A DNA stretch of 64,000 bases from an uncultured Blautia sp. Lineage in GTDB: Bacteria > Bacillota > Clostridia > Lachnospirales > Lachnospiraceae. Positions within the stretch are counted from its first letter, which is position 1; the number at the start of each line of letters is the position of its first letter. Shown piece by piece: positions 8,051 to 15,307 of the stretch. A program made the position numbers and the translations under genes. The notes under the pieces were generated by a model. That model did not search any database. It was not told the DNA's origin and saw only the letters and a list, made by a program, of their open reading frames with translations. Location of the stretch: positions 3,853 to 67,852 of the forward strand of contig UQMI01000011.1 in NCBI GenBank assembly GCA_900542045.1, written 5' to 3'.

Positions 8051-9424
8051 TCAGATCCGGATGGCCGACAGCCGACCTTTCCCTTTCAGATATTTCCTGT
8101 ATATACAGAAAAATACGATACAGCTCAAAACAGTCGCGCACCCGTCCGCCAGAGGCTCCGCATAGAACGCCGTTTCCGCTGTATACAGCAGCGGCAATAG
8201 ACAAGTTGCGCCAAGATAAATGGATTTCCTGATCAGTGACAGAGTCAGAGATGTCTTTGTCATTCCCAGGGCGGTCAGTCCATCCACAAATACATACTGG
8301 AAACTCAGGGGAATGATCATCAGGGTAAATGCCCGGATTCCCCATACTGCCAGTTCCGTATATGCCGCATTGTCTGTAAATATCCTTACAAAAATGTGCG
8401 CAGCCGTCCTGGACAGCACAAACATCAGCGTGGTAAAGCACAGACAGAGCAGCAGCGCCCAGAAAATGGTCCCGCGGATCCTGTCCGGACGATTTGCGCC
8501 GTAATTATAGCTGATCAGCGGCTGAGAGCCGCCTGTGATCCCCAGCATAGGCGAAGTGATCAGAAGCATATAACTCTGAACGATGGTAACTGCCGTGATC
8601 AGCGTATCGCCGTATTCTCTCCCTCCATAGTGCTGCAGCACCGCATTCATGGCAATGATAATCACACTGTCTGTGGCCAGGATCAGAAACGGAGAAAATC
8701 CGATCTTTACGATCCGCTTTCCGATATCCGCCTCTGGCTTCACGATTCCCAGCGGAATCCGCATTTTCTTCGTCTGCAATGTGACAAGCACAAACACACA
8801 GGATGACATCTGGGCAATCACTGTAGCCACAGCTGCCCCTGCTATATTCATATGGAACAGAAAAATAAAAATCGGATCCAGAACAATATTGACCACTGCG
8901 CCGATCAGCGTAGTCATCATTCCCAGCCCCGGATACCCCTGAGCTGTAATAAAATAATTCATTCCCATAGAAAGCAGTGCGAAAAATGTCCCCAGTGTGT
9001 AAATTGTCAGATAAATATCCGCATACGGGAATGTTACCTCGCTGGCCCCGAACCAGTTCAGCAGATGCTCCTTCGTCAACAGAAACAGAACCGTCAGCAC
9101 CGCAGATAAAATCAGCAGCATGGAAAAACTATTGGCCAGAATCCGGCGCGCCGATTTCTCATCCCCGGCTCCCAGCCTTACAGAAAACAGCACCGAACCA
9201 CCGATCCCCACCAGCGTCCCGAAAGAAGAAAGCAGTGTGATGATCGGAGCGCACACCCCGGCCCCGGCCAGCGAATCTGCGCCGATTACCGGAATATTTC
9301 CCACATAGATCCGATCCACAATGCTGTACAGCACATTGACAAGCTGCGCCAGCATAAACGGAACAGACGTTTTTAAGACAAGGACAGGAATGGGATCCCT
9401 GCCGTAATCATTTGTTTTCTTCAT
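8051..9424 (-). CDS. MATE family efflux transporter
   Basis: A 457-residue integral membrane protein with about 12 hydrophobic segments and the MATE pseudo-repeat. The N-half opens VPFMLAQLVNVLYSIVDRIYVGNI and the C-half repeats the pattern from about residue 235. MATE pumps expel cationic drugs or metabolites using a Na+ or H+ gradient. It stands alone with its own promoter and no adjacent regulator. It is one of three MATE genes here; each has a different sequence, so they are not recent duplicates. Substrate unknown. Confidence 0.92.
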   Translation of the reverse strand: MKKTNDYGRDPIPVLVLKTSVPFMLAQLVNVLYSIVDRIYVGNIPVIGADSLAGAGVCAPIITLLSSFGTLVGIGGSVLFSVRLGAGDEKSARRILANSFSMLLILSAVLTVLFLLTKEHLLNWFGASEVTFPYADIYLTIYTLGTFFALLSMGMNYFITAQGYPGLGMMTTLIGAVVNIVLDPIFIFLFHMNIAGAAVATVIAQMSSCVFVLVTLQTKKMRIPLGIVKPEADIGKRIVKIGFSPFLILATDSVIIIAMNAVLQHYGGREYGDTLITAVTIVQSYMLLITSPMLGITGGSQPLISYNYGANRPDRIRGTIFWALLLCLCFTTLMFVLSRTAAHIFVRIFTDNAAYTELAVWGIRAFTLMIIPLSFQYVFVDGLTALGMTKTSLTLSLIRKSIYLGATCLLPLLYTAETAFYAEPLADGCATVLSCIVFFCIYRKYLKGKGRLSAIRI

Positions 9425-9457
9425 CTTAATTATCCCCCATCTAATTTACCGCTCACC

Positions 9458-9466
9458 ATTATACCA
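9458..9466 (-). promoter_or_regulatory. Extended -10 promoter of MATE gene
   Basis: TGGTATAAT on the minus strand, 34 bp before the start codon, is a full extended -10 (TGnTATAAT). No good -35 is visible. Confidence 0.5.
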
Positions 9467-9550
9467 GATATACCATAAGATGGAAGTAATTTCTGCATGT
9501 TTTTCCATGAGAACACAATTCCCGGCCAGGCACTCCCGAAAGCCTGCCGC

Positions 9551-9603
9551 AAAAAAAGAACGCCAATGGACAGATCTCCCTTTCAGGAAATCCATCCATT
9601 GGC
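9551..9603 (-). terminator. Terminator of the 9665-11739 gene group
   Basis: On the minus strand GCCAATGGA and TCCATTGGC pair around a further imperfect stem, then GTTC and a run of seven T (9557-9551) follow. It lies 62 bp after the stop at 9665. Confidence 0.8.
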
Positions 9604-9664
9604 TTCTCTTCCGGTTATATCATAATAGCAAACCTGCCGTTCCGCCCCTTATACAATCCCATTC

Positions 9665-10039
9665 CTATTCCAGCTTCCGGTTCAGAAATTCACAGATTTC
9701 TTCTTCCTCCACTGCAAAGGCAATTGCCGTAAAATACAATTTCACTTTCCGGCAGAACGTCTCCTGTTCCGTAACAGGACCTCCTGTACCAGACAGACTG
9801 ACACTGCATCCGCTTTCTTCCAGGTAGGCCTTGATATGCCCCACCAGTCCTCCCTGGGCCTCGATCACTTTCTGCAGTTCGCCGATCAACGCTGCCGTTT
9901 TCTCTTTTCTCTGCACCAGCTCTTCCGGATATTCTTCCTCACAGGAAAATATCACTGCCTCCTGATGGCGGCTGACAGTCACTTTCCCCCTCTGATACCC
10001 GGCACCGGGCTTCCCATATGTAATCTTTACCGCACCCAT
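9665..10039 (-). CDS. Unknown 124-aa protein downstream of a COG0523 GTPase
   Basis: Family not recognised. The protein is soluble and acidic, starts MGAVKITYGKPGAGYQRGKV, and has a predicted helical middle (residues ~40-75) and a Gly-rich turn SGTGGPVTEQE near 83-93. It has two Cys (C33 and C78 region) and few His. A GGAGAGAG site precedes the start. It is the last gene of the group URO-D methyltransferase, GTPase, this gene, with a terminator right behind, so a role in the same corrinoid or metal handling is inferred from context only. Confidence 0.7.
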   Translation of the reverse strand: MGAVKITYGKPGAGYQRGKVTVSRHQEAVIFSCEEEYPEELVQRKEKTAALIGELQKVIEAQGGLVGHIKAYLEESGCSVSLSGTGGPVTEQETFCRKVKLYFTAIAFAVEEEEICEFLNRKLE

Positions 10040-10102
10040 AGCACTCTCTCCCTGTCGCTGCGGCGTTTTGCCGCTGCGGCATCCTTGTATTTCTCCGTCC
10101 GG

Positions 10103-10699
10103 TTACAGCAGGTTTTCGAAACAATATTCTGGAATCCCCCGGGAAGCAGATACCGCATAAAGCTTTGCTGTCTCTGTAAAGCTTTCAATGCTCTTTCGTA
10201 CTTCTTCCACAACAGCCGGAGCAGCCAGATCGATCTTATTCATCAGCACCACATCGGCATGGCAAAGCTGGCCCTTTACAAATTCCGGCATGGCCGCCAG
10301 AAGCTTTTTCCACCGGCATACATCGGCCACCGCCATTATTTTTGCGGATACCACATCCGGTATACCACGGACCGTTTCTTTTATGCTGTCCGGATATGCC
10401 ATCCCCGTGGCTTCGATGATCAGATATTCCGGCTGAAATTCTCTCTGGATCTTCTCCGCAGAAGACAACAGCTCTCCTCTGGAAGTACAGCAGATGCAGC
10501 CTGCCGCCAGATTTCGGACGGTCAGACCGCCGTCCCGCAGCCGTCTGGCGTCCACATCCGTCATGCTGATCTCATTTTCCAGAACCACCACCGGATATTC
10601 TCCCGTTCCTGTTTTTTTCTGCACCAGCCAGGGAACCAGGTCAAGAAGCACTGTTGTCTTTCCTGCCCCCAGAAATCCCCCAAGAATGATCACTTTCAT
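10103..10699 (-). CDS. CobW/HypB/UreG-type (COG0523) metal-chaperone GTPase
   Basis: A 198-residue P-loop GTPase. Walker A GGFLGAGKTT is at 7-16, the metal-binding CICC motif of the COG0523 family at 68-71, and the NKID base-recognition motif near 153. It lacks the usual C-terminal CobW domain, so it is a short form. Such proteins insert metals or help reactivate cofactor-dependent enzymes. It lies 5 bp downstream of a URO-D-type methyltransferase, which suggests maturation or activation of a corrinoid-dependent methyl-transfer system. Exact metal unknown. Confidence 0.85.
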   Translation of the reverse strand: MKVIILGGFLGAGKTTVLLDLVPWLVQKKTGTGEYPVVVLENEISMTDVDARRLRDGGLTVRNLAAGCICCTSRGELLSSAEKIQREFQPEYLIIEATGMAYPDSIKETVRGIPDVVSAKIMAVADVCRWKKLLAAMPEFVKGQLCHADVVLMNKIDLAAPAVVEEVRKSIESFTETAKLYAVSASRGIPEYCFENLL

Positions 10700-10704
10700 C
10701 GCAT

Positions 10705-11739
10705 TTACTTCCCGCTGGCCAGAAGCTCAAAGCCATACTCCACTGCTGTCTGTGCGATAGGTGCCATAGCCGCTCCCACTTCTGCCGGATCCAGAGAATT
10801 CACATACCGGAACCCAAAGAAGCAATAGCCCTTATGGTATTTTCCATAGGTATCCAGACAGCGCTTCACCTCTGCCTCCACCACTTCCGGCGGTGCGTCC
10901 TCCCGGGATGGCAGACCTGTTGTATCAAAACCTCCGCTGAATCCGAACCGGTCTCCATATGTCTCTACAAGACTGCAGATATCGTTGCTGGGCTGCACCG
11001 AGGTCCATGCCGCCCATCCGCAGTCGATCATATCTTCTACGATAGCCTCTGCATGACCACAACAGTGGTAGATCGGGATAATCCCCCGTTTGAGGCATTC
11101 CTGGGCAAAGCGCTTATGATGAGGCTTGATTATTTTCCGGTAAGTATCCGGGGACATGAACAGGGAACGCTCCGTTGCCACATCGTCAAAATAGGTAATG
11201 GTATCCGGATGATAAGCATCTATAATGTAATCCAGAGACGCCACCTTATAATCGGTAATAGCCTCCAGCAATGCATAGGTCTCTTCGGGCTCTGACGCCA
11301 GAGCGATCAGAGCATCTTCAAACCCCATTAAAGCTGCCAGCCGTTCGAACACACCATTGCCAAATCCGAATTCTACGACTTCTTTTTCTCTGTCGGGTGC
11401 GCCGTTCATTTTGCATTCCCTTTCATAATCAGCTTTCCAGTCAAATTTGGACGGATCCGGAATGGTAACCTTCTCCCTCCATTCTGTCACATCGTCCATC
11501 ACCGTATAGTTGCAGTCAGGTATGGCTGCTCCGCCTCCGGTGGAAGGATATTCCCATTTGATCCCAAATCCGTCCATCCTGTCTCCAAACTGATCACCTT
11601 TTTCAATTGCCGGTCCATTGATCACCCCAAATCCCATTGCCTTATTTCCCACAAAAAAATTTGGAATCAACGTTGTCGGTTTGTGATGCAGAAAGTTCAG
11701 ATAATTTTCTTTAAAGTCAAACTGCGGTCCCTGTCCCAT
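10705..11739 (-). CDS. Uroporphyrinogen decarboxylase-fold methyltransferase (MtaA-like)
   Basis: A 344-residue URO-D family protein, started at 11739 (MGQGPQFDF) because AAGGAGG lies just upstream; an ATG further out has no site. It holds HCCGHAEAI near residue 240, the metal-binding region seen in corrinoid:CoM-type methyltransferases rather than in heme-pathway HemE, followed by FSGGFDTTGL. There is no heme gene nearby. With the COG0523 GTPase and the B12-riboswitch gene within 4 kb, a corrinoid-dependent demethylation role is likely. No corrinoid protein gene is present here. A PucR-type regulator is divergent and probably controls it. Confidence 0.82.
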   Translation of the reverse strand: MGQGPQFDFKENYLNFLHHKPTTLIPNFFVGNKAMGFGVINGPAIEKGDQFGDRMDGFGIKWEYPSTGGGAAIPDCNYTVMDDVTEWREKVTIPDPSKFDWKADYERECKMNGAPDREKEVVEFGFGNGVFERLAALMGFEDALIALASEPEETYALLEAITDYKVASLDYIIDAYHPDTITYFDDVATERSLFMSPDTYRKIIKPHHKRFAQECLKRGIIPIYHCCGHAEAIVEDMIDCGWAAWTSVQPSNDICSLVETYGDRFGFSGGFDTTGLPSREDAPPEVVEAEVKRCLDTYGKYHKGYCFFGFRYVNSLDPAEVGAAMAPIAQTAVEYGFELLASGK

Positions 11740-11890
11740 AATGATATCCTCCTTTTTGTTTAGAAAAGCCAAAGATATTCCTTGCTCCTGGCTGCCTCCT
11801 GTTTTATAATTTATATACATTATATCTCTTATTTTCGCCTTTCGTCTACGTCCATGGACTACGATTCTGCGGGATATAATCTCATTATTT

Positions 11891-11909
11891 TTTGTCTTAA
11901 TTAGACAAA
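11891..11909. promoter_or_regulatory. Palindromic operator between URO-D gene and pucR-type regulator
   Basis: TTTGTCT-TAATT-AGACAAA is a perfect 7-bp inverted repeat in the 219-bp divergent intergenic region. It is the only strong dyad there and is a candidate site for the divergent regulator. Confidence 0.55.
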
Positions 11910-11958
11910 TACTGAAATCTTACCATATTTCTGAATAAAAAGGAGTCTTCATACGATC

Positions 11959-13422
11959 ATGAAATTGAGCATGTCTATGATTGCCAACTATCTGCAGCAC
12001 TACCACCCGGAATGCCATATCTCGGAAGACACTTTATCCATAAAAGGCGTCCGCTTCTTTTCCGACCAGGCTCTCCAGTATTCTCTGGAATATGTATATA
12101 TCGGACCGGCGGAAGGCTATTTCCAGGATCCGCGTTTTGCCAACGCTCTGATCCTGGCTAACGGCCAGAATCATATCCTGTGTCACAGCGCCGACTCAGA
12201 AGAGCTGCTCAATGATGTACTTTCCGCTTTCGACTATTATAATGGAATGGAACAGAACTTATATACAGCTGCCGTACGACACAGGCCCCTGGAAGAAATG
12301 CTCCGTGTCATTGAAAGCATTCTTCCCGGTGCTTTTCTGGTATTCAGTCTGGACGGAACTTTACTGGCAGCTGCCCACCTGGACTCCCTGTCGTATAAAG
12401 AACTGCTGTCTGCCATGCCGCAGCAAAGCAATATTCAGTCTGCCTCCCTCGGCCGCACGATCATCGATGAAAATGGACAGATTGCTCATGATCTGACGGA
12501 TCATCCGCTGCACCTTCACGTCAAAGGCATCAAAAACAGTAGCAGTATTAACATGTATCTGTACCAGAATCAGGAACCGGTGGGGTTTATTATGTATTTT
12601 CCTGTTTCTGATATTGATATTTCCCTCAGCTGCTGCCTGGAGCCTGTATTTGCCAAATACATCGTGGAATCTTCTGCTTTCACGGCATCGGATTCCACCC
12701 ATCAATCCACCCATTCTATCCTTATCCAACTCCTGAAGGGAGCCGAAGTTCCTTCTGTGCTTGTGCAAAAATTGCAGACGAATTTTCCTGAAGACGCCAG
12801 TACCAGACTAATCGTTTTCCAGACTCTGGCCATTCAGAATTATACGATACGAAATGTGATCAGAAATGAATTAGAATCTTCCTCTATTCCGTGCATATCC
12901 TGTGAATTTGAAGAATCCGGCGTAATCCTTACCCCGGAAGATCACATGGAAAAAATAATACGGCTTCTAAAAAATAAACTGCCAGCTGACAATATTGCCA
13001 TTGGCATCTCCCTTCCTGTCCTGAATCTTCTGGAACTTCCAGCTGCTTACAGCCAGGCTTCCTTTGCCCTTCGAGCCAAACCAGGACCCGGCATCCGTTT
13101 CTGTCAGGATCTGGCACTTTCTCATCTGATCCTGACGCTGCGCAATGATACCATCTCCTGTCAGCTGCTCCATCCGGCCATCGCCATTTTGCAAAAATAT
13201 GACCGACTGCATGGAACAGAACTTTTCCCCACCCTCCGGTATTATATCCGGACTGGCTGCAACCAGGTAGAGACAGCCCGGGATATGCATATTCATCTGA
13301 ACACGCTGAAATACCGGATTCGGCGCATCTGTGAGCTGACACATACCGATTTCAGAGCTGAGAATGAACTTCTGTATCTCCAGCTTTCCATACAGATCCA
13401 GGATGGGAATCCGTCCCTTTAG
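11959..13422 (+). CDS. PucR/CdaR-type transcriptional regulator
   Basis: A 487-residue regulator. The C-terminal end holds the PucR helix-turn-helix ARDMHIHLNTLKYRIRRICE at about 440-460, with a GGDEF-like PucR middle region before it and an N-terminal sensor part (1-110) of unknown fold. Such activators respond to small catabolic substrates. It is divergent from the methyltransferase group with a palindrome between them, so it is the probable switch for that group. AAGGAG lies 13 bp before the ATG, rather far, but no better start exists. Confidence 0.85.
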   Translation: MKLSMSMIANYLQHYHPECHISEDTLSIKGVRFFSDQALQYSLEYVYIGPAEGYFQDPRFANALILANGQNHILCHSADSEELLNDVLSAFDYYNGMEQNLYTAAVRHRPLEEMLRVIESILPGAFLVFSLDGTLLAAAHLDSLSYKELLSAMPQQSNIQSASLGRTIIDENGQIAHDLTDHPLHLHVKGIKNSSSINMYLYQNQEPVGFIMYFPVSDIDISLSCCLEPVFAKYIVESSAFTASDSTHQSTHSILIQLLKGAEVPSVLVQKLQTNFPEDASTRLIVFQTLAIQNYTIRNVIRNELESSSIPCISCEFEESGVILTPEDHMEKIIRLLKNKLPADNIAIGISLPVLNLLELPAAYSQASFALRAKPGPGIRFCQDLALSHLILTLRNDTISCQLLHPAIAILQKYDRLHGTELFPTLRYYIRTGCNQVETARDMHIHLNTLKYRIRRICELTHTDFRAENELLYLQLSIQIQDGNPSL

Positions 13423-13455
13423 AAGCAGACGTTCTGCCTGTTTTTCTCCCGGGAC

Positions 13456-14265
13456 TTAACACACCACCGTCTCTCCCGCAGCCAGGTAGTGAATTTGCCT
13501 GCCCATGACTTCTGCCATAGCCTCATATCCCTCCACGCTGGTACAGTGGCAGGTATAAAACACGCAATTTTCCTGTTTTAAACGTCCTGCCAGTGTCCGC
13601 GCAAAGGCTTTCCTATCAGAAGTTCCTTTCAGATGCATACCGCCAAACACATGGGTGATGGGCGTCTCTGCCAGTGTTTGGGCTTTTCCGAGAATATTTA
13701 CCATGCCACTGTGTGCGCAGCCTGCCACCAGAACCGAATGGCCCCGTTCCGTCAGGAGCAGATTCTGCTCATGGACAAACAAATCTGGTACCTGTTCTCC
13801 CCCGCATTCCATAAACAAGGCCGCATTTCCCGGAGAATACAGTTTCCTCTCTGTGACTCCGGAAAACAGCTGTATCCCATTTCCCAACTGCACATCCCCG
13901 CTATACAGCCGTACTCTGGACGAATGACGCAGTTCGTCCGACAGACCGATATAGCGGATTTTGTCCGGATCATGAGCATAGTAGGGATCCAGCGCCTGTG
14001 CCTGCATATAAATGGGTGCCCGGTCATTGACCCGGCAAAAAGCCATAAGTCCGCCGCCATGATCGTAATGGCCATGGGACAGGACCGCAAAGTCCACCTT
14101 TGAAAGGTCGATTCCCAGTTTCTCTGCATTTTCCAGAAAGCTTTCATCTGGCCCTGCATCAAAGAGGATCCGGCGTCCCTCTGTTTCAATATAAAAACTT
14201 AATCCGTGCCGGCTGACATAAGCATCCGAAGCAGCCACATTATCCATCAGCGATACAATTTTCAT
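13456..14265 (-). CDS. Metallo-beta-lactamase fold hydrolase
   Basis: A 269-residue MBL-fold protein with the metal motif SHGHYDHGGG (H64, H66, D68, H69) and later metal ligands at GCAHSGMVNI and FGGMHLKG. The pattern matches the COG1237 branch, linked by name to methanopterin-type chemistry in archaea and of unclear role in Firmicutes. The gene converges with the PucR-type regulator (34 bp apart). Its neighbours deal with corrinoid methyl transfer, but shared function is inference. Confidence 0.85.
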   Translation of the reverse strand: MKIVSLMDNVAASDAYVSRHGLSFYIETEGRRILFDAGPDESFLENAEKLGIDLSKVDFAVLSHGHYDHGGGLMAFCRVNDRAPIYMQAQALDPYYAHDPDKIRYIGLSDELRHSSRVRLYSGDVQLGNGIQLFSGVTERKLYSPGNAALFMECGGEQVPDLFVHEQNLLLTERGHSVLVAGCAHSGMVNILGKAQTLAETPITHVFGGMHLKGTSDRKAFARTLAGRLKQENCVFYTCHCTSVEGYEAMAEVMGRQIHYLAAGETVVC

Positions 14266-14362
14266 CCCGCATCCTCCTGTCTGTCTCTTGCGTTTTTTCT
14301 TAATCTTACACGTTTTTCTCCTCTGTTACAACCCTTCCGGCATCTTTCTCCCTCGCGGAATA

Positions 14363-14446
14363 TTTTTATGTGATAGGAAAGTCAGAACGAAACGTCCTGC
14401 CTTCCCATCACAAAAAAGAACCTTCAGCCTGCAGGGCCAAAAGCTC
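14363..14446 (+). repeat. Dispersed structured element R1, copy 2
   Basis: Same plan as 3798-3879. The 33-nt core is at 14363-14395, a hairpin joins 14370-14381 with 14401-14411, then an A-run and a second hairpin follow (14418-14429 with 14435-14446). At the fifth base pair copy 1 has C-G and copy 2 has T-A, a compensatory change that supports RNA pairing. Confidence 0.7.
14412..14446 (-). terminator. Terminator after the Cys-rich gene
   Basis: Minus-strand stem of 12 pairs including G-U pairs (14446-14435 with 14429-14418), loop of five, then TTTTTT (14417-14412). It lies 15 bp past the stop at 14461. Confidence 0.75.
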
Positions 14447-14460
14447 TTTTCTTCGCATTT

Positions 14461-14745
14461 TTATTCTTTTTCTCGTCTTGCCAGTTCCATGATTTCCGCA
14501 TATCTGCCTATGATATACCCATAATTCTCCCGTCTGTGCGGGATCGTGCAGTGCGTGCAGTCTTTCGTTCCGCTTTCTGTATAACGAAAATTTCCGCCGC
14601 ACCGGTCTCCCAGCGCATAAAGAGGGCAGTAGCAGAACAGGCAGTTAAAATTATCCGGATCATCTGTCTTGTGACAGGGAAAATATTCGCATTTTTTGTG
14701 ACAAAAAAAAGAGTATTCCTTACTCTTCCAACTTTCTTCCTTCAT
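14461..14745 (-). CDS. Cys-rich small-domain protein (PF04071 type), B12 riboswitch regulated
   Basis: A 94-residue protein started at 14745 (MKEESWKSKEY), where AAGGTGA precedes ATG; upstream in-frame ATGs fall inside the structured leader. It carries the pattern KCEYFPCHK...FNCLFCYCPLYALGDRCGG...KDCTHCTIPHRR, nine Cys in a compact metal-binding arrangement that I recognise as the cysteine-rich small domain found with cobalamin genes. A cobalamin riboswitch ~260 nt upstream on the same strand supports a role in B12 or corrinoid metabolism. Biochemical function is unknown. The gene is monocistronic, ending at a terminator. Confidence 0.88.
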   Translation of the reverse strand: MKEESWKSKEYSFFCHKKCEYFPCHKTDDPDNFNCLFCYCPLYALGDRCGGNFRYTESGTKDCTHCTIPHRRENYGYIIGRYAEIMELARREKE

Positions 14746-14798
14746 TCGATTCACCTTGCCTCTCCTGAGCGGTCTTAAACATCCTTTGTATTGAGGTA

Positions 14799-14862
14799 GC
14801 GAATATACTCTGGAAAGTGGTACCCGTGATGTGCGGAGGAACGGGCTCCAGAGTAGATTCGC
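14799..14862 (-). other. Long leader hairpin between riboswitch and Cys-rich gene
   Basis: Arms 14799-14814 and 14847-14862 pair at 15 of 16 positions, with an inner CCCGT/ACGGG stem. The hairpin ends 53 nt before the start codon and lies after the riboswitch terminator. No U-tract follows, so it is not a terminator. It may protect mRNA, hide or expose the RBS, or be a second sensor. Confidence 0.6.
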
Positions 14863-14910
14863 CTGCCATTTAATCATGTATAATCCACAATAAACAGGCT
14901 TTTATTCCAT

Positions 14911-14940
14911 AAAAATACCTGCTGTACAATGTAAAGCAGG
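14911..14940 (-). terminator. Candidate riboswitch expression-platform terminator
   Basis: Minus strand: CCTGCT (14940-14935), 11-nt loop, AGCAGG (14923-14918), then TATTTTT. The left arm with its flank CCTGCTTTA repeats the sequence at the 3' edge of the cobalamin aptamer, so the two can compete for AGCAGG. Confidence 0.5.
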
Positions 14941-15007
14941 CGCATCATCGAGCTGCGGAATACTCGATTCACTGGTCGTAACTTTACACGGAAGTTTCAC
15001 CTCATCA

Positions 15008-15175
15008 TATAAAGCAGGTTTCCTGGCTCTTGAATCATCGCTTGGCCTCCCCTTCTCATATTCGAAAATACAATGGACTAACTGAGACCTTACTCCTCAA
15101 TCACAGTGACCGGATCGCTCAGGACTTACACCTGATTCCCTCTTCATCCCGCTGCCACAAATCAACGAAATGCAC
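15008..15175 (-). ncRNA. Cobalamin riboswitch
   Basis: On the minus strand the conserved blocks occur in order: GAAGAGGGAATCAGGTG, GTCACTGTGA, GGGGAGGCCAAG, and the B12 box GAGCCAGGAAACCTGC at about 15036-15021. Spacing and order fit a full aptamer. It controls the PF04071-type gene at 14461-14745. High cobalamin should reduce expression. Edges are approximate. Confidence 0.92.
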
Positions 15176-15206
15176 TTCATATATTATATGGAATTATACT
15201 GTTATT

Positions 15207-15235
15207 ATCATAGCACAGTCCGTTTCACCTGTCAA
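15207..15235 (-). promoter_or_regulatory. Promoter of the riboswitch transcript
   Basis: TTGACA (15230-15235), 17-bp spacer, TATGAT (15207-15212) on the minus strand. Transcription would start near 15200, giving a ~455-nt leader. Confidence 0.85.
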
Positions 15236-15252
15236 CTGAGGAAATTTTCCAC

Positions 15253-15283
15253 AAAAAGGCCATGCCCGTTACCGGTCATGGCC
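15253..15283 (-). terminator. Terminator of C40 peptidase gene
   Basis: Minus strand GGCCATG, 12-nt loop, CATGGCC, then TTTTT. It lies 25 bp after the stop at 15308. Confidence 0.85.
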
Positions 15284-15307
15284 CTGTTATGTATGTATTG
15301 TTTCTTC

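Noticed and set aside
10705-11739. HemE (heme pathway uroporphyrinogen decarboxylase)
   Set aside because: No heme genes nearby, and the HCCGH region and neighbours point to the methyltransferase branch of the fold.
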